Assembly: GCF_007559435.1 (NCBI RefSeq)
Contig: NZ_VMBP01000004.1
Coordinates: forward strand, 372,001-436,000
Origin: Ancylobacter moscoviensis
Lineage (GTDB): Bacteria; Pseudomonadota; Alphaproteobacteria; Rhizobiales; Xanthobacteraceae
Direction: 5' to 3'
Length of the DNA: 64,000 nucleotides
Shown here: positions 17,028 through 25,018 of the stretch, piece by piece
Numbering within the stretch: the stretch's first letter is position 1
How the letters are laid out: each line of letters opens with the position of its first letter
The notes under the pieces: generated by a model
Seen by the model: the letters and a program-made list of their open reading frames with translations, nothing else
Databases searched by the model: none
What the model was told of the DNA's origin: nothing
Position numbers and translations under genes: made by a program

Positions 17028-17220
17028 GTTTCAACCACCTCTGTCGGCGCTCTGTGCTCATTCCGGCGCCATGACCAAAACGTACTCCGACGCAGCATGC
17101 CGTGAAAGCGCAACTTCCGTCCTTCATCGGCGGTACGTCGTGGCATACCAGGCTGGACGGCACACGCCGCGCCCGCTACCACGCGGGCAAAGAGCACCGG
17201 ACGATACGGGGAGACACGCC

Positions 17221-17964
17221 ATGGCGACCTTCATTCTCATCCACGGCTCCTGGCAGTGGGGCGGCTGCTTCATGAAGGTGGCGAACATCCTCGCCGCCGC
17301 CGGCCACGCCGTCATCACCCCGGACCTCGCCAGCCACGGCTTCGACACGACGCCAACCGCCGCCGTCACCGACATCTCGATCTACGCCGCCCCCGCGCGC
17401 GCGGCGCTGGAGGAGATCGAGGGCAAGGTGATCCTCGTCGGCCATTCGGTGGGCGGGGCGACCTGCACCTGGCTCGGCGAGGAGATGCACGAGCGTATCG
17501 AGGCGCTGGTCTACCTGACCGGCTTCATGGCGCCGAACGGCAAGACCGCCCGCGACTTCGTGATGACGCCGACCTATCTCAAGGACCCGGCCATCGTGGA
17601 GACGCAGGGCATGCTGCGGCTCGGCAAGGAGGGGCTCGGCCTCGACCTCGCCCGGCGCGACCTCATTTCCCGCTCGCTCTATTCCGACTGCACCGAGCAC
17701 GACATCGACCGCGCCATGGCCAATGTCGTGCGCGTCACCCCGCACGCGCCCTTCACGGCGGTCTCGGCGATCACGCCGCGCCGTTTCGGCCGGCTGCCGC
17801 GCCACTATGTCGAATGCCTTCAGGATCGCGGCCTGCCGCTCGCCGTGCAGCGCGAGATGCAGGCGGCGGTGCCGGGCGCGCAGGTACACCAGCTCGACAC
17901 CGGCCACTCGCCCTTCCTCAGCGCGCCGGAAGAGGTGGCGGAGATCTTATTGAACATCCGCTGA
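17221..17964 (+). CDS. Alpha/beta hydrolase, SABP2/hydroxynitrile-lyase-like
   Basis: A 247-residue small alpha/beta hydrolase. The oxyanion region is FILIHGSWQWGGCF, the nucleophile elbow is VGHSVGG (Ser about residue 78), and the catalytic His lies in TGHSPFLSAPEEVAE. This arrangement resembles plant methyl-salicylate esterase (SABP2)/hydroxynitrile lyase homologues and related bacterial esterases. The ATG at 17221 is preceded by GGGGAG. It is divergent from eutB and 110 bp upstream of the ureohydrolase gene, so it may be transcribed with that pair, but there is no overlap. The substrate is unknown. Confidence 0.87.
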   Translation: MATFILIHGSWQWGGCFMKVANILAAAGHAVITPDLASHGFDTTPTAAVTDISIYAAPARAALEEIEGKVILVGHSVGGATCTWLGEEMHERIEALVYLTGFMAPNGKTARDFVMTPTYLKDPAIVETQGMLRLGKEGLGLDLARRDLISRSLYSDCTEHDIDRAMANVVRVTPHAPFTAVSAITPRRFGRLPRHYVECLQDRGLPLAVQREMQAAVPGAQVHQLDTGHSPFLSAPEEVAEILLNIR

Positions 17965-18074
17965 GCCCGCCGGGACACACTCAGCGTCATCCGACGAAGG
18001 ACGGCCTCGTGCCCCCTCCCCGATGACGCCGGGTCCGGGTAGCCTCACCGGACTTCCAGAAGCACGAGGCAAGA

Positions 18075-19130
18075 ATGTCCGATCGGGAAAAGCTCGAAAA
18101 GCTGCGGGCCAAATATGCGGGCGTGGGCGGCGGTGTCGTCTACGACCCAACCTTCAAGCGCGTCGCCGAACTCCAGTTCAAGGACGGCGAGAAGCGCGTC
18201 TGGCCATGGGCGAATGCGGCCACGCTGCTCGACGCGCCCTACCGGCCCGACGCGCCGGAGCTGCCGGATTTCGCCGGGCTCGACGTGGCGCTGATCGGCG
18301 TGCCGATGGACCTTGGCGTCACCAACCGAGCCGGCGCCCGCGTCGGCCCGCGCGCCGTGCGCTCCATCGAGCGTATCGGGCCCTATGAGCACGTACTGAA
18401 CATGGTGCCGGCGGCGGAAGTGAAGGCGGCCGACATCGGTGACGTGCCGTTCCGCTCCCGCTTCAGCCTCGATAGCTGCCACGAGGACATCGAGGCCTTC
18501 TACAAGAAGATCGTCGGCGCCGGCGTCGTTCCGCTCTCGGTGGGCGGCGACCATTCGATCACCGGCTCGATCCTCAAGGCGGTCGGCGAGAAGCGGCCGG
18601 TCGGCATGCTGCACATCGATGCGCATTGCGACACCAGCGGCACCTATGAGGGCGCCAAGTTCCACCACGGCGGTCCCTTCCGCAACGCGGTGCTCGACGG
18701 CGTGCTCGATCCCGAGCGTACCATCCAGATCGGCATTCGCGGCGGCGCCGAATTCCTGTGGGAGTTCTCCTACGACAGCGGCATGACGGTGATCCACGCC
18801 GAGGAAGTCACCGGCATGGGCGTACCGGCGATCATCGAGAAGGCGAAGCAGGTGCTTGGCACCGGCCCGGTCTATGTCTCCTTCGACGTCGACAGCCTCG
18901 ACCCCGCCTTCGCGCCGGGCACCGGCACGCCGGAGATCGGCGGCCTCACCTCCCGCGAGGTGCTGGAGCTGCTGCGCGGCCTCAATGGGCTCGACGTGAT
19001 CGGCGGCGACGTGGTGGAGGTCGCTCCCCAGTACGACGCCACCAGCAACACCGCCCATGCCGCCGCGCAGGTGCTGTTCGAGATCTTCTGCATGTCGGTG
19101 ACGGCGCTGAAGGCACGGCGGGGCGACTGA
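18075..19130 (+). CDS. Ureohydrolase (agmatinase / guanidino-acid hydrolase family)
   Basis: A 351-residue enzyme of the arginase/agmatinase family, which releases urea from a guanidino compound using a two-metal centre. Metal ligands are seen in VGGDHSITG (His), MLHIDAHCDTSGT (D-x-H-x-D) and VSFDVDSLDPAFAPGTGTPE (D-x-D). It has an N-terminal extension of about 65 residues before VALIGVPMDLG, as in guanidinobutyrase/guanidinase-like and some agmatinase members. Agmatine, guanidinobutyrate, guanidinopropionate or guanidine are all possible substrates, and the sequence alone does not decide. Its stop overlaps the start of a nitrilase-family gene (TGATG), so the two enzymes probably act in one pathway. 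Confidence 0.9.
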   Translation: MSDREKLEKLRAKYAGVGGGVVYDPTFKRVAELQFKDGEKRVWPWANAATLLDAPYRPDAPELPDFAGLDVALIGVPMDLGVTNRAGARVGPRAVRSIERIGPYEHVLNMVPAAEVKAADIGDVPFRSRFSLDSCHEDIEAFYKKIVGAGVVPLSVGGDHSITGSILKAVGEKRPVGMLHIDAHCDTSGTYEGAKFHHGGPFRNAVLDGVLDPERTIQIGIRGGAEFLWEFSYDSGMTVIHAEEVTGMGVPAIIEKAKQVLGTGPVYVSFDVDSLDPAFAPGTGTPEIGGLTSREVLELLRGLNGLDVIGGDVVEVAPQYDATSNTAHAAAQVLFEIFCMSVTALKARRGD

Positions 19131-19936
19131 TGCGGCTTGCCCTTCTGCAGACGGCGGGCGATCCCGCCAACCGGCCGGCCGCCAATCTCGACCGGCTGGA
19201 CGCGGCGGCGGCTGCCGCCGTGGAACAGGGCGCGGACCTGCTGCTGGCGCCGGAGATGTTCCTCTCCGGCTACAATATCGGCCGCGATGCCGCGCAGGCC
19301 CTCGCCGAACCCGCCGACGGGCCGAGCGCGCGGCGGGCCGCCGACATCGCCCGCACCCGCAACATCGCGCTTTGCTACGGCTACCCCGAGCGTGGGGCGG
19401 ACGGCGCGATCTACAACGCCGCGCTGCTGCTCGACCGCGGCGGCGCGCCCTTGCTGAACTTCCGCAAGACGCACCTGTTCGGCGATCTCGACCGGGAGAT
19501 GTTCGCCCCCGGACCCGGCACGGTGGAACTCGCGGAGATCGACGGTTACAGGCTGGGAATCCTCATCTGCTACGACGTCGAATTCCCGGAAGCGGTGCGC
19601 GCCCTGGCGCTCGGCGGCGCCGATCTCGTCCTCGTGCCGACCGCCAACATGAAGCCCTACGACGCCGTCTCCCATTTCGTGGTGCCAGCCCGCGCCTTCG
19701 AGAACGAGCTCTATGTCGCCTATGCCAACCGCTGCGGCAGCGAGGGCACGCTCGACTATATGGGGCTGAGCTGCGTCGGCGATCCCAATGGCGGCAATCT
19801 GGTGCTGGCGGGCGAAGGCGAGGAATTGATCGTCGTCGATCTCTCCCCCGAGCGGCTGCAGGCCGGCCGCGCGCTCAACACCCATCTGCGCGACCGGCGA
19901 CCGGAGGTCTATGCGGGAGTGACCGGCGAGCGCTGA
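19130..19936 (+). CDS. Nitrilase superfamily carbon-nitrogen hydrolase
   Basis: A 268-residue amidohydrolase with the full catalytic triad: Glu in LLAPEMFLSGYN, Lys in NFRKTHLFGDLD, and Cys in GILICYDVEFPEA. The following VPTANMKPYDAVSHFVVPAR and ENELYVAYANRCG segments are typical of N-carbamoyl-amine amidase, aliphatic amidase and omega-amidase type members. It overlaps the ureohydrolase by one base (stop/start TGATG). Together they could degrade a guanidino compound followed by an amide intermediate, for example a guanidino amide to the acid. The exact substrate is unknown. A repeat element and a strong terminator follow. Confidence 0.9.
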   Translation: MRLALLQTAGDPANRPAANLDRLDAAAAAAVEQGADLLLAPEMFLSGYNIGRDAAQALAEPADGPSARRAADIARTRNIALCYGYPERGADGAIYNAALLLDRGGAPLLNFRKTHLFGDLDREMFAPGPGTVELAEIDGYRLGILICYDVEFPEAVRALALGGADLVLVPTANMKPYDAVSHFVVPARAFENELYVAYANRCGSEGTLDYMGLSCVGDPNGGNLVLAGEGEELIVVDLSPERLQAGRALNTHLRDRRPEVYAGVTGER

Positions 19937-19948
19937 GCAATATCACAC

Positions 19949-20041
19949 CGTCATCCCCGGGCTTGTCCCGGGGATCCACGCCTTTCTCCTGATTCGAGCT
20001 AGGAAGGGGCGTGGATGGCCAGGCCAAACTCGGCCATGACG
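19949..20041. repeat. Palindromic intergenic repeat element (copy 1)
   Basis: A long imperfect palindrome. It opens with CGTCATCCCCGGGCTTGTCC and closes with CGGCCATGACG, with matching GGATCCACGCC/GGCGTGGATGGCC segments inside, so each arm also folds on itself. A relative with the same CGTCAT...ATGACG frame lies at 60926. Such REP-like elements are common between genes in Hyphomicrobiales. It sits between convergent genes. Confidence 0.75.
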
Positions 20042-20055
20042 ACGCTCTGAATAAA

Positions 20056-20082
20056 AAAGCGCCGGGTACTGCCCGGCGCTTT
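20056..20082. terminator. Bidirectional Rho-independent terminator
   Basis: AAAGCGCCGGG (20056-20066) pairs with CCCGGCGCTTT (20072-20082) around a TACTG loop, with an A-run on one side and a T-rich run on the other. It lies between the convergent nitrilase and OxlT-type transporter genes and should end transcripts from both sides. Confidence 0.9.
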
Positions 20083-20103
20083 TCGTTTCTCTCTTCGACG
20101 GTT

Positions 20104-21411
20104 TCAGTGCGCGGGCGACTGCTGGCCGACCGCCGCCCCGACGCCCTCCGCCTCCACCGCGCTGCTGGCGATGAAGCGCGCGCGCAGCGGCTTCAGCACG
20201 AACATGGCGAGGAAGGCCGCCGCCGCATTGAGCCCGACCGCGATGGCGAACACCGCGTACCAGCCATAGGCGGCCGCCACGATGCTCGCGAGCGGCACCA
20301 GCAGCGCCGCCGTACCCTTCGCCGTGTAGAGCATGCCGGCATTGGTCGCGGCGAATTTCGAGCCGAACGTGTCGCCGCAGGTCGCCGGGAACAGCGAGTA
20401 GATCTCGCCGAACACCCCGAAGAAGCAGGCCGTCGCCAGCACGAACACCAGCGGGTTCGAGCCGTGATAGACGAGCAGCAGCAGCATCGCGGCCGCGGTG
20501 CCGAAGGCGATGAACATGGTGTTCTCGCGGCCGATCCGGTCGGAGACGTAGCCGAAGATCGGGCGGCCGAAGCCATCGAAGATGCGGTCGAGCGAGATCG
20601 CCAGCGTCAACGCCACGGCCTGCAGGCCGAGAAGGTTCACTGGCACGTCGGCGACGCCGAGGTCGTGCGCGATGGGGCCGATCTGCGCCGCCGCCATCAG
20701 GCCGCCGGAGGCGACCATGACGAACATGAGGTAGAGCAGCCAGAACACCGGCTTGGTCACCGTCTGCGAGGGCTGGTAGTCGACCTTGCTCTGCGGCAGG
20801 CTCAGCGCCTTCTTCGGCGCGGCGATCTTGTGCTTGGGCGAACGCAGGAACAGCGACAGCAGCAGCACGATGGCGCCCTGCCCGATGCCGAACCAGAAGA
20901 ACGCCGCCTGATAGCCGTGCGCGGCGATGGTGTTGGCGATCGGCACCACGGTCAGCGCCGCGCCGGCGCCGAAGCCGGCCGCCGTGGCGCCGGCCGCGAG
21001 GCCGCGCCGGTAGGGGAACCATTTCAGCGCGTTGCCGACGCAGGTGCCGTAGACGGCGCCCGCCCCGATGCCGGCGAAGACCGCGCCGGCATAGAGCATG
21101 GCCAGCGAGGTGGCGTAGGAGTTGACGATCCAGGCGAGGCCGATCATCACGCCGCCGAACATCACCACGACGCGCGGGCCGTAGCGGTCCACGAACCAGG
21201 CCTCGATCGGCACCAGCCAGGTCTCGGTCAGCACGAAGATGGTGAAGGCGGTCTGGATCGCCGCGCGGCCCCAGCCATGGGCCTGGTCGATCGGATCGAC
21301 GAACAGCGTCCAGCCATATTGAAGATTGGCGATCATCGCCATGCAGAGAATGCCGCAGGCCAGCTGGAACCAGGGTTCCCAGGCGCGTGCGGTCGATGAG
21401 CTCGCTTCCAT
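20104..21411 (-). CDS. MFS transporter, oxalate/formate antiporter (OxlT) family
   Basis: A 435-residue membrane protein with about twelve transmembrane segments. Recognisable OxlT-type segments are MIANLQYGWTLFVDPIDQAH, ETWLVPIEAWFVDRYGPRVV, GTCVGNALKWFPYRRGLAAG, and the loop FGRPIFGYVSDRIGR. Family members exchange carboxylates such as oxalate and formate; related members carry other monocarboxylates, and no oxalate-degrading gene lies here, so the substrate is open. The start at 21411 has GAGGAAA upstream; the longer frame adds an unrelated N-terminus. Confidence 0.87.
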   Translation of the reverse strand: MEASSSTARAWEPWFQLACGILCMAMIANLQYGWTLFVDPIDQAHGWGRAAIQTAFTIFVLTETWLVPIEAWFVDRYGPRVVVMFGGVMIGLAWIVNSYATSLAMLYAGAVFAGIGAGAVYGTCVGNALKWFPYRRGLAAGATAAGFGAGAALTVVPIANTIAAHGYQAAFFWFGIGQGAIVLLLSLFLRSPKHKIAAPKKALSLPQSKVDYQPSQTVTKPVFWLLYLMFVMVASGGLMAAAQIGPIAHDLGVADVPVNLLGLQAVALTLAISLDRIFDGFGRPIFGYVSDRIGRENTMFIAFGTAAAMLLLLVYHGSNPLVFVLATACFFGVFGEIYSLFPATCGDTFGSKFAATNAGMLYTAKGTAALLVPLASIVAAAYGWYAVFAIAVGLNAAAAFLAMFVLKPLRARFIASSAVEAEGVGAAVGQQSPAH

Positions 21412-21928
21412 TGACGTTTCCTCGACCTGTTGGACAAGCGCGGCTCTTTTCGGCCGCTTACGGGATCGCAATCGCGCGTATGAGGCGCTGCAAAGGACGC
21501 ATGTCCGGATGCGCAAGGGCGGGCCCCGCCGCCCGCCGCCTATACTTACCGAACGTCAAATAGTTACGCTTAGTAAGACCTTTAAAGCTCCAGGCACGCG
21601 CCATTTGACCAATGCATGACAGATATCAGTTCTTGAAATGGATTCAACATGAAATATACCAAGGTATGTTTACCTAACGATACATCTCCATCTCTTCAAT
21701 GGTGTCGCCAGTTCATGCGGCATTACGTCGTAGCGGCAGCGATTGTTTTTCAGCGCGCACGGCGCCGCGTTGAATGTGTTGCTCCGCCGGCCGATGTCTT
21801 GCGCGGCGCATGCCGCAGCGGCGGATAGCGACCAATGCTTTCCGTCTTCACGGCATCGCCGGCATGTGCCGGACCGCCACCGCGGAGGCCGGGCGATGCG
21901 TTGCGTCATCCGCAGGGGAAGGCGTCCG
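21412..21928. other. Intergenic, partly AT-rich, no supported gene
   Basis: Holds the promoter side of the OxlT-type gene and a stretch at about 21540-21700 that is clearly poorer in G+C than its neighbours. A 59-codon frame at 21649-21831 has no ribosome binding site and no recognisable product. I see no RNA gene with confidence. Confidence 0.4.
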
Positions 21929-21954
21929 GGAACCGTCCCGGCACTTCCGGCGTT
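21929..21954 (+). promoter_or_regulatory. Candidate EcfG promoter for the 47-aa membrane protein gene
   Basis: GGAACC (21929-21934) and CGTT (21951-21954) are separated by 16 bases, an excellent match to the EcfG general-stress consensus. The predicted start lies about 45-50 bp before the ATG at 22010. Confidence 0.6.
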
Positions 21955-22009
21955 CGGGTACCGTTGCGGCGCTGCCGTGACGGGGATGAACCGGAAACGG
22001 GAGAGCCAG

Positions 22010-22153
22010 ATGAACCGGACCCTACTGACCGTCGCCGTCGTGGTGCTGGCGGGCGTGGCCGCCTTCTTCGCCTACCGGGCCTATGAGCGCGACCGGAACT
22101 CGCTGCAGATCGAGGTCGGGCCGCAGGGGGTGAAGGTCGACCCGCCCGGTTGA
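22010..22153 (+). CDS. Small single-pass membrane protein, 47 aa
   Basis: Begins MNRTLLTVAVVVLAGVAAFF, a single transmembrane helix that could also be an uncleaved signal, then a short basic-acidic tail with LQIEVGPQGVKVDPPG. GGGAGA lies 5-6 nt before the ATG. The layout (one helix, small soluble tail) resembles small alphaproteobacterial stress membrane proteins, and the EcfG-like site upstream supports a stress role. No named family is recognised. Confidence 0.65.
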   Translation: MNRTLLTVAVVVLAGVAAFFAYRAYERDRNSLQIEVGPQGVKVDPPG

Positions 22154-22301
22154 GGCGGGGAAAGGCCGATGCGGCGCGCCGTCCGTTCGAAAGTATGAGC
22201 CCGGCCCGCTGCATTTGCCGGCTTCGTGGTCTAAAAGGGCTTCCGAAACTTGCCGTCCCGCGTCCCGTTGCCCGGCCGGCCTGCCGTTTTCGGAGCCTTG
22301 A

Positions 22302-23651
22302 ATGTCTTCCACCCTTGTCGCCCCGCATTCCGGGGCCGTTGCCAATCCGCGCTCCCGCGTCATCCTGGCGAGCCTGATCGGCACCACCATCGAGTTCTAC
22401 GACTTCTACGTCTACGCCACGGCCGCGGTGCTGGTGTTCCCGCACCTGTTCTTCCCGGCGGGCAATGACACGGCGGCGCTTCTCGCCTCCTTCGCCATCT
22501 TCGGCGCCGCCATGGTGGCGCGCCCGCTCGGCGCGATCTTCTTCGGCCATCTCGGCGACAAGCGCGGGCGCAAGGCGACGCTGGTCGGAGCGCTGCTCAC
22601 CATGGGCGTCGCCACCTTCCTCATCGGCCTGCTGCCGACCTACGATCTCGTCGGCTGGTTCGCCCCCGCGCTGCTGGTCGTCATGCGGCTCGCCCAGGGC
22701 TTCGCGCTCGGCGGCGAGTGGAGCGGCGCGGCGCTGGTGGCGACGGAGAACGCCCCGCCCGGCAAGCGCGCCGTGTTTGGCACCTTCCCGCAGCTCGGCG
22801 CGCCGATCGGCTTCATCCTTGCCAACGGCCTGTTCCTGATCATCGCCGCGGTCATGCCGTCGGAGGATCCCTCACGCCCCTCCGACGCCTTCCTCAACTG
22901 GGGCTGGCGCATTCCCTTCCTGTTCTCGATCGTGATGGTCGCCATCGGTCTGTGGGTGCGTCTCAACCTCGTCGAGAGCGCCGCCTTCGAGAAGACCGTC
23001 AAGGCCGGCAAGGTCCACAAGCTGCCGCTCGCCTCGGTGTTCCAGACGCACTGGAAGGAGCTTATCCTCGGCACCTTCTACATGCTCGCGACCTACGTCC
23101 TGTTCTACCTGATGACGACCTTCTCGCTGAGCTACGGCCGCGCCGGGGTGAACGCCGGACTGCCCGGCCTCGGCTACGATTACACGACCTTCGTGCTGAT
23201 GATGATCATCGGCGTCGTGTTCTTCGGCATCTTCACCATGCTCTCGGGGCCGTGGGCGGATCGCTGGGGCCGGCGGCGTACCCTCATCTGGGTGACGCTC
23301 GGCATCGTCGCCTTCGGCCTCATATGGGTGCCGATGCTCGCGGCCGGGCCGGCGGGCGTGATGGCCTGGCTCATCCTCGGCTTCAGCCTGATGGGCATGA
23401 CCTTCGGCCCGATGGGCGCCCTGCTGCCGGAACTTTTCCCGGCCAATGTCCGCTACACGGGCTCGGGCATCGCCTACAACGTCTCGTCGATCCTCGGCGC
23501 GGCGGTGGCGCCCTTCATCGCGGTGGCGCTGTGGAGCCTCGGCGCCGGCAGCCCGTTCTGGGTGGGCGTCTATCTCTCGTCCATGGCCGTGTTGACGCTG
23601 ATTTCGCTGCTGCTCGGCCACGAGACCCGCGACGTCGACATGGAAGCGTGA
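22302..23651 (+). CDS. MFS transporter, metabolite:H+ symporter (MHS) family
   Basis: A 449-residue, twelve-helix proton symporter. MHS features are the N-terminal LIGTTIEFYDFYVYATAAVL with its conserved Glu, Phe and Asp, the first-half loop FFGHLGDKRGRKATLVG, the MRLAQGFALGGEWSGAALV segment and the second-half RWGRRRTLIW loop. Relatives carry shikimate, alpha-ketoglutarate, citrate or proline/betaine; the sequence alone does not fix the substrate. GGAG precedes the ATG. It stands alone, ending in a strong hairpin shared with the convergent VOC gene. Confidence 0.92.
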   Translation: MSSTLVAPHSGAVANPRSRVILASLIGTTIEFYDFYVYATAAVLVFPHLFFPAGNDTAALLASFAIFGAAMVARPLGAIFFGHLGDKRGRKATLVGALLTMGVATFLIGLLPTYDLVGWFAPALLVVMRLAQGFALGGEWSGAALVATENAPPGKRAVFGTFPQLGAPIGFILANGLFLIIAAVMPSEDPSRPSDAFLNWGWRIPFLFSIVMVAIGLWVRLNLVESAAFEKTVKAGKVHKLPLASVFQTHWKELILGTFYMLATYVLFYLMTTFSLSYGRAGVNAGLPGLGYDYTTFVLMMIIGVVFFGIFTMLSGPWADRWGRRRTLIWVTLGIVAFGLIWVPMLAAGPAGVMAWLILGFSLMGMTFGPMGALLPELFPANVRYTGSGIAYNVSSILGAAVAPFIAVALWSLGAGSPFWVGVYLSSMAVLTLISLLLGHETRDVDMEA

Positions 23652-23653
23652 GC

Positions 23654-23697
23654 GACAGCCGGGAGCCTGCCGCGCACGCGGTCGGCTCCCGGCTGTC
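23654..23697. terminator. Terminator-like hairpin between convergent genes
   Basis: GACAGCCGGGAGCC (23654-23667) and GGCTCCCGGCTGTC (23684-23697) form a perfect 14-bp stem with a 16-nt loop, directly after the MHS gene stop and before the VOC gene stop on the other strand. No long T-run, but position and stability argue for transcription termination. Confidence 0.75.
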
Positions 23698-23699
23698 TG

Positions 23700-24269
23700 T
23701 CAGTTCGCCGACGATGCGCCCCGCCGTGCCGCGCGCACGGCTTCGCACTGCGCATGGAAACGCTCCGGCAGCTCTTCTTCGTCGAGTTCCTCGATACGGG
23801 TCAGCAGCCGCCAGAAATGGCCGGACGGATCGTAGAACTGCACCAGCCGGTCGCCCCAATAGCCGTCCTGCGGCTTTCCATCGGCAATCTGCGGCGAGGC
23901 GCCGGCGGCGACCGCCCGGGCGAAGATGGCGTCCACATCGTCGACATAGAGATTGATCCCCGTCGATGGCGCTCCGGCGGAAAGCGGCGAGCGCGGCCAG
24001 TCGGCGCGCGGTGCCTCGCCCCAGCGGGGGTTCTCCTTCACCACCGTCAGATAGGCTCCGGCCAGCTCCATCTCGGACGAAAGCGCTTCCTCGCCCGGGG
24101 CCTCTCCATGATTGTGCATGTAATTACGGCGCAGCTCCCGCGCGCCCAGCACGTCGCGATAGAAGTCCGCCGCCGCGGCCACGTCCCGCACGATCAGCGT
24201 CATGCCGAACTGCCCGACCGCCTGTCTGCCCCGGATCGCCATCATCCCCTCCACCGAATCGCCGTTCAT
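23700..24269 (-). CDS. VOC (glyoxalase/bleomycin resistance) family protein
   Basis: A 189-residue protein of the vicinal oxygen chelate fold. The first beta-alpha-beta module is GMTLIVRDVAAAADFYRDVL, and the second is INLYVDDVDAIFARAVAAGA with the tail VQFYDPSGHFWRLLTRIEEL. Metal-ligand-type residues are not fully clear, so it may be a binding protein or an isomerase-like enzyme. The start at 24269 has GGGAA upstream. The C-terminal 30 residues form an extra charged tail not usual for the fold. It lies downstream of kdpE by about 65 bp on the same strand and could be read through from the kdp operon. Confidence 0.8.
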   Translation of the reverse strand: MNGDSVEGMMAIRGRQAVGQFGMTLIVRDVAAAADFYRDVLGARELRRNYMHNHGEAPGEEALSSEMELAGAYLTVVKENPRWGEAPRADWPRSPLSAGAPSTGINLYVDDVDAIFARAVAAGASPQIADGKPQDGYWGDRLVQFYDPSGHFWRLLTRIEELDEEELPERFHAQCEAVRAARRGASSAN

Positions 24270-24334
24270 GCAATGTTCCCAGCGTCCAGCAGGGCAAGCA
24301 AGCGCCGGGGGCACGGCCGAGGCACGCGGCGCGG

Positions 24335-25018
24335 CTAGTCGCCGGCCCGGTAGCCGATGCCCGGCTCGGTGACGATCAGCGCGGGATTGGCGGGGTCCGC
24401 CTCCAGCTTGTTGCGAAGCTGGCCGACATAGACCCGCAGATACTGCGTGTCGTGCTCGTGCGCAGGGCCCCATACGTCGCGCAGGATCTGGCGATGGGTC
24501 AGCACCTTGCCGGCGTGGCGGGCGAGGAAGGCGATCAGCTCGAATTCCTTCGGCGTGAGCTTGATCTCCGCGCCGTCGCGCACCACCCGATGGCGGGGAA
24601 TGTCGATCTCGATCCCGCCGAGCCGCAGCACCGGCGTCTCGCCCTTCTCCTGCATGCGATGGCGCAGAGCCGCCCGCAGCCGCGCCATCAGTTCGCCGAT
24701 GCCGAAGGGCTTGTTGACGAAATCGTCCGCCCCGAGGTCGAGTGCCTCGATCTTCTCGATCTCGCGGTCGCGTGCCGAGAGCACCACGACCGGCACGTCC
24801 GACCATTCGCGCAGGCGCCGGAGCACCTCCTTGCCGTCCATGTCCGGCAGGCCGAGGTCGAGCACGATGATGTCGGGCCGCCGGTTCACCGCGAGCGACA
24901 GCGCCTGCGTGCCCGTGTCGGCGCGCATGGCCTCATAGCCGTTCGCCGCCAGCGCCGGCGCCATGAAACGATGGATGGCCGGCTCGTCGTCGACGACAAG
25001 CACACTGATCCCGCTCAT
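24335..25018 (-). CDS. kdpE: Response regulator KdpE
   Basis: A 227-residue OmpR-type regulator. The receiver domain (1-118) has the acidic pair VVDDEP, the phosphorylated Asp at about residue 54 in IVLDLGLP, and the switch Lys in DFVNKPFG. The C-terminal winged helix (about 130-225) has RVVRDGAEIKLTPKEFELIA and the typical KdpE end LEADPANPALIVTEPGIGYR. It activates kdpFABC when phosphorylated by KdpD under low K+ or osmotic stress. Its start overlaps the kdpD stop by 4 bp. It ends the operon. Confidence 0.97.
   Translation of the reverse strand: MSGISVLVVDDEPAIHRFMAPALAANGYEAMRADTGTQALSLAVNRRPDIIVLDLGLPDMDGKEVLRRLREWSDVPVVVLSARDREIEKIEALDLGADDFVNKPFGIGELMARLRAALRHRMQEKGETPVLRLGGIEIDIPRHRVVRDGAEIKLTPKEFELIAFLARHAGKVLTHRQILRDVWGPAHEHDTQYLRVYVGQLRNKLEADPANPALIVTEPGIGYRAGD

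Noticed and set aside
17028..17220. Possible cobalamin riboswitch or EutR site upstream of eutBC
   Set aside because: I could not find the conserved B12-box sequence or a convincing structure in this 193-bp gap.
17982..18030. Short inverted GCGTCATC...GATGACGC pair between the hydrolase and ureohydrolase genes
   Set aside because: Arms are short and imperfect around a long loop; it may be a fragment of the repeat family, but evidence is too weak to list as a feature.
21649..21831. 59-codon frame in the AT-rich gap
   Set aside because: No ribosome binding site, no family resemblance, and composition changes within it.
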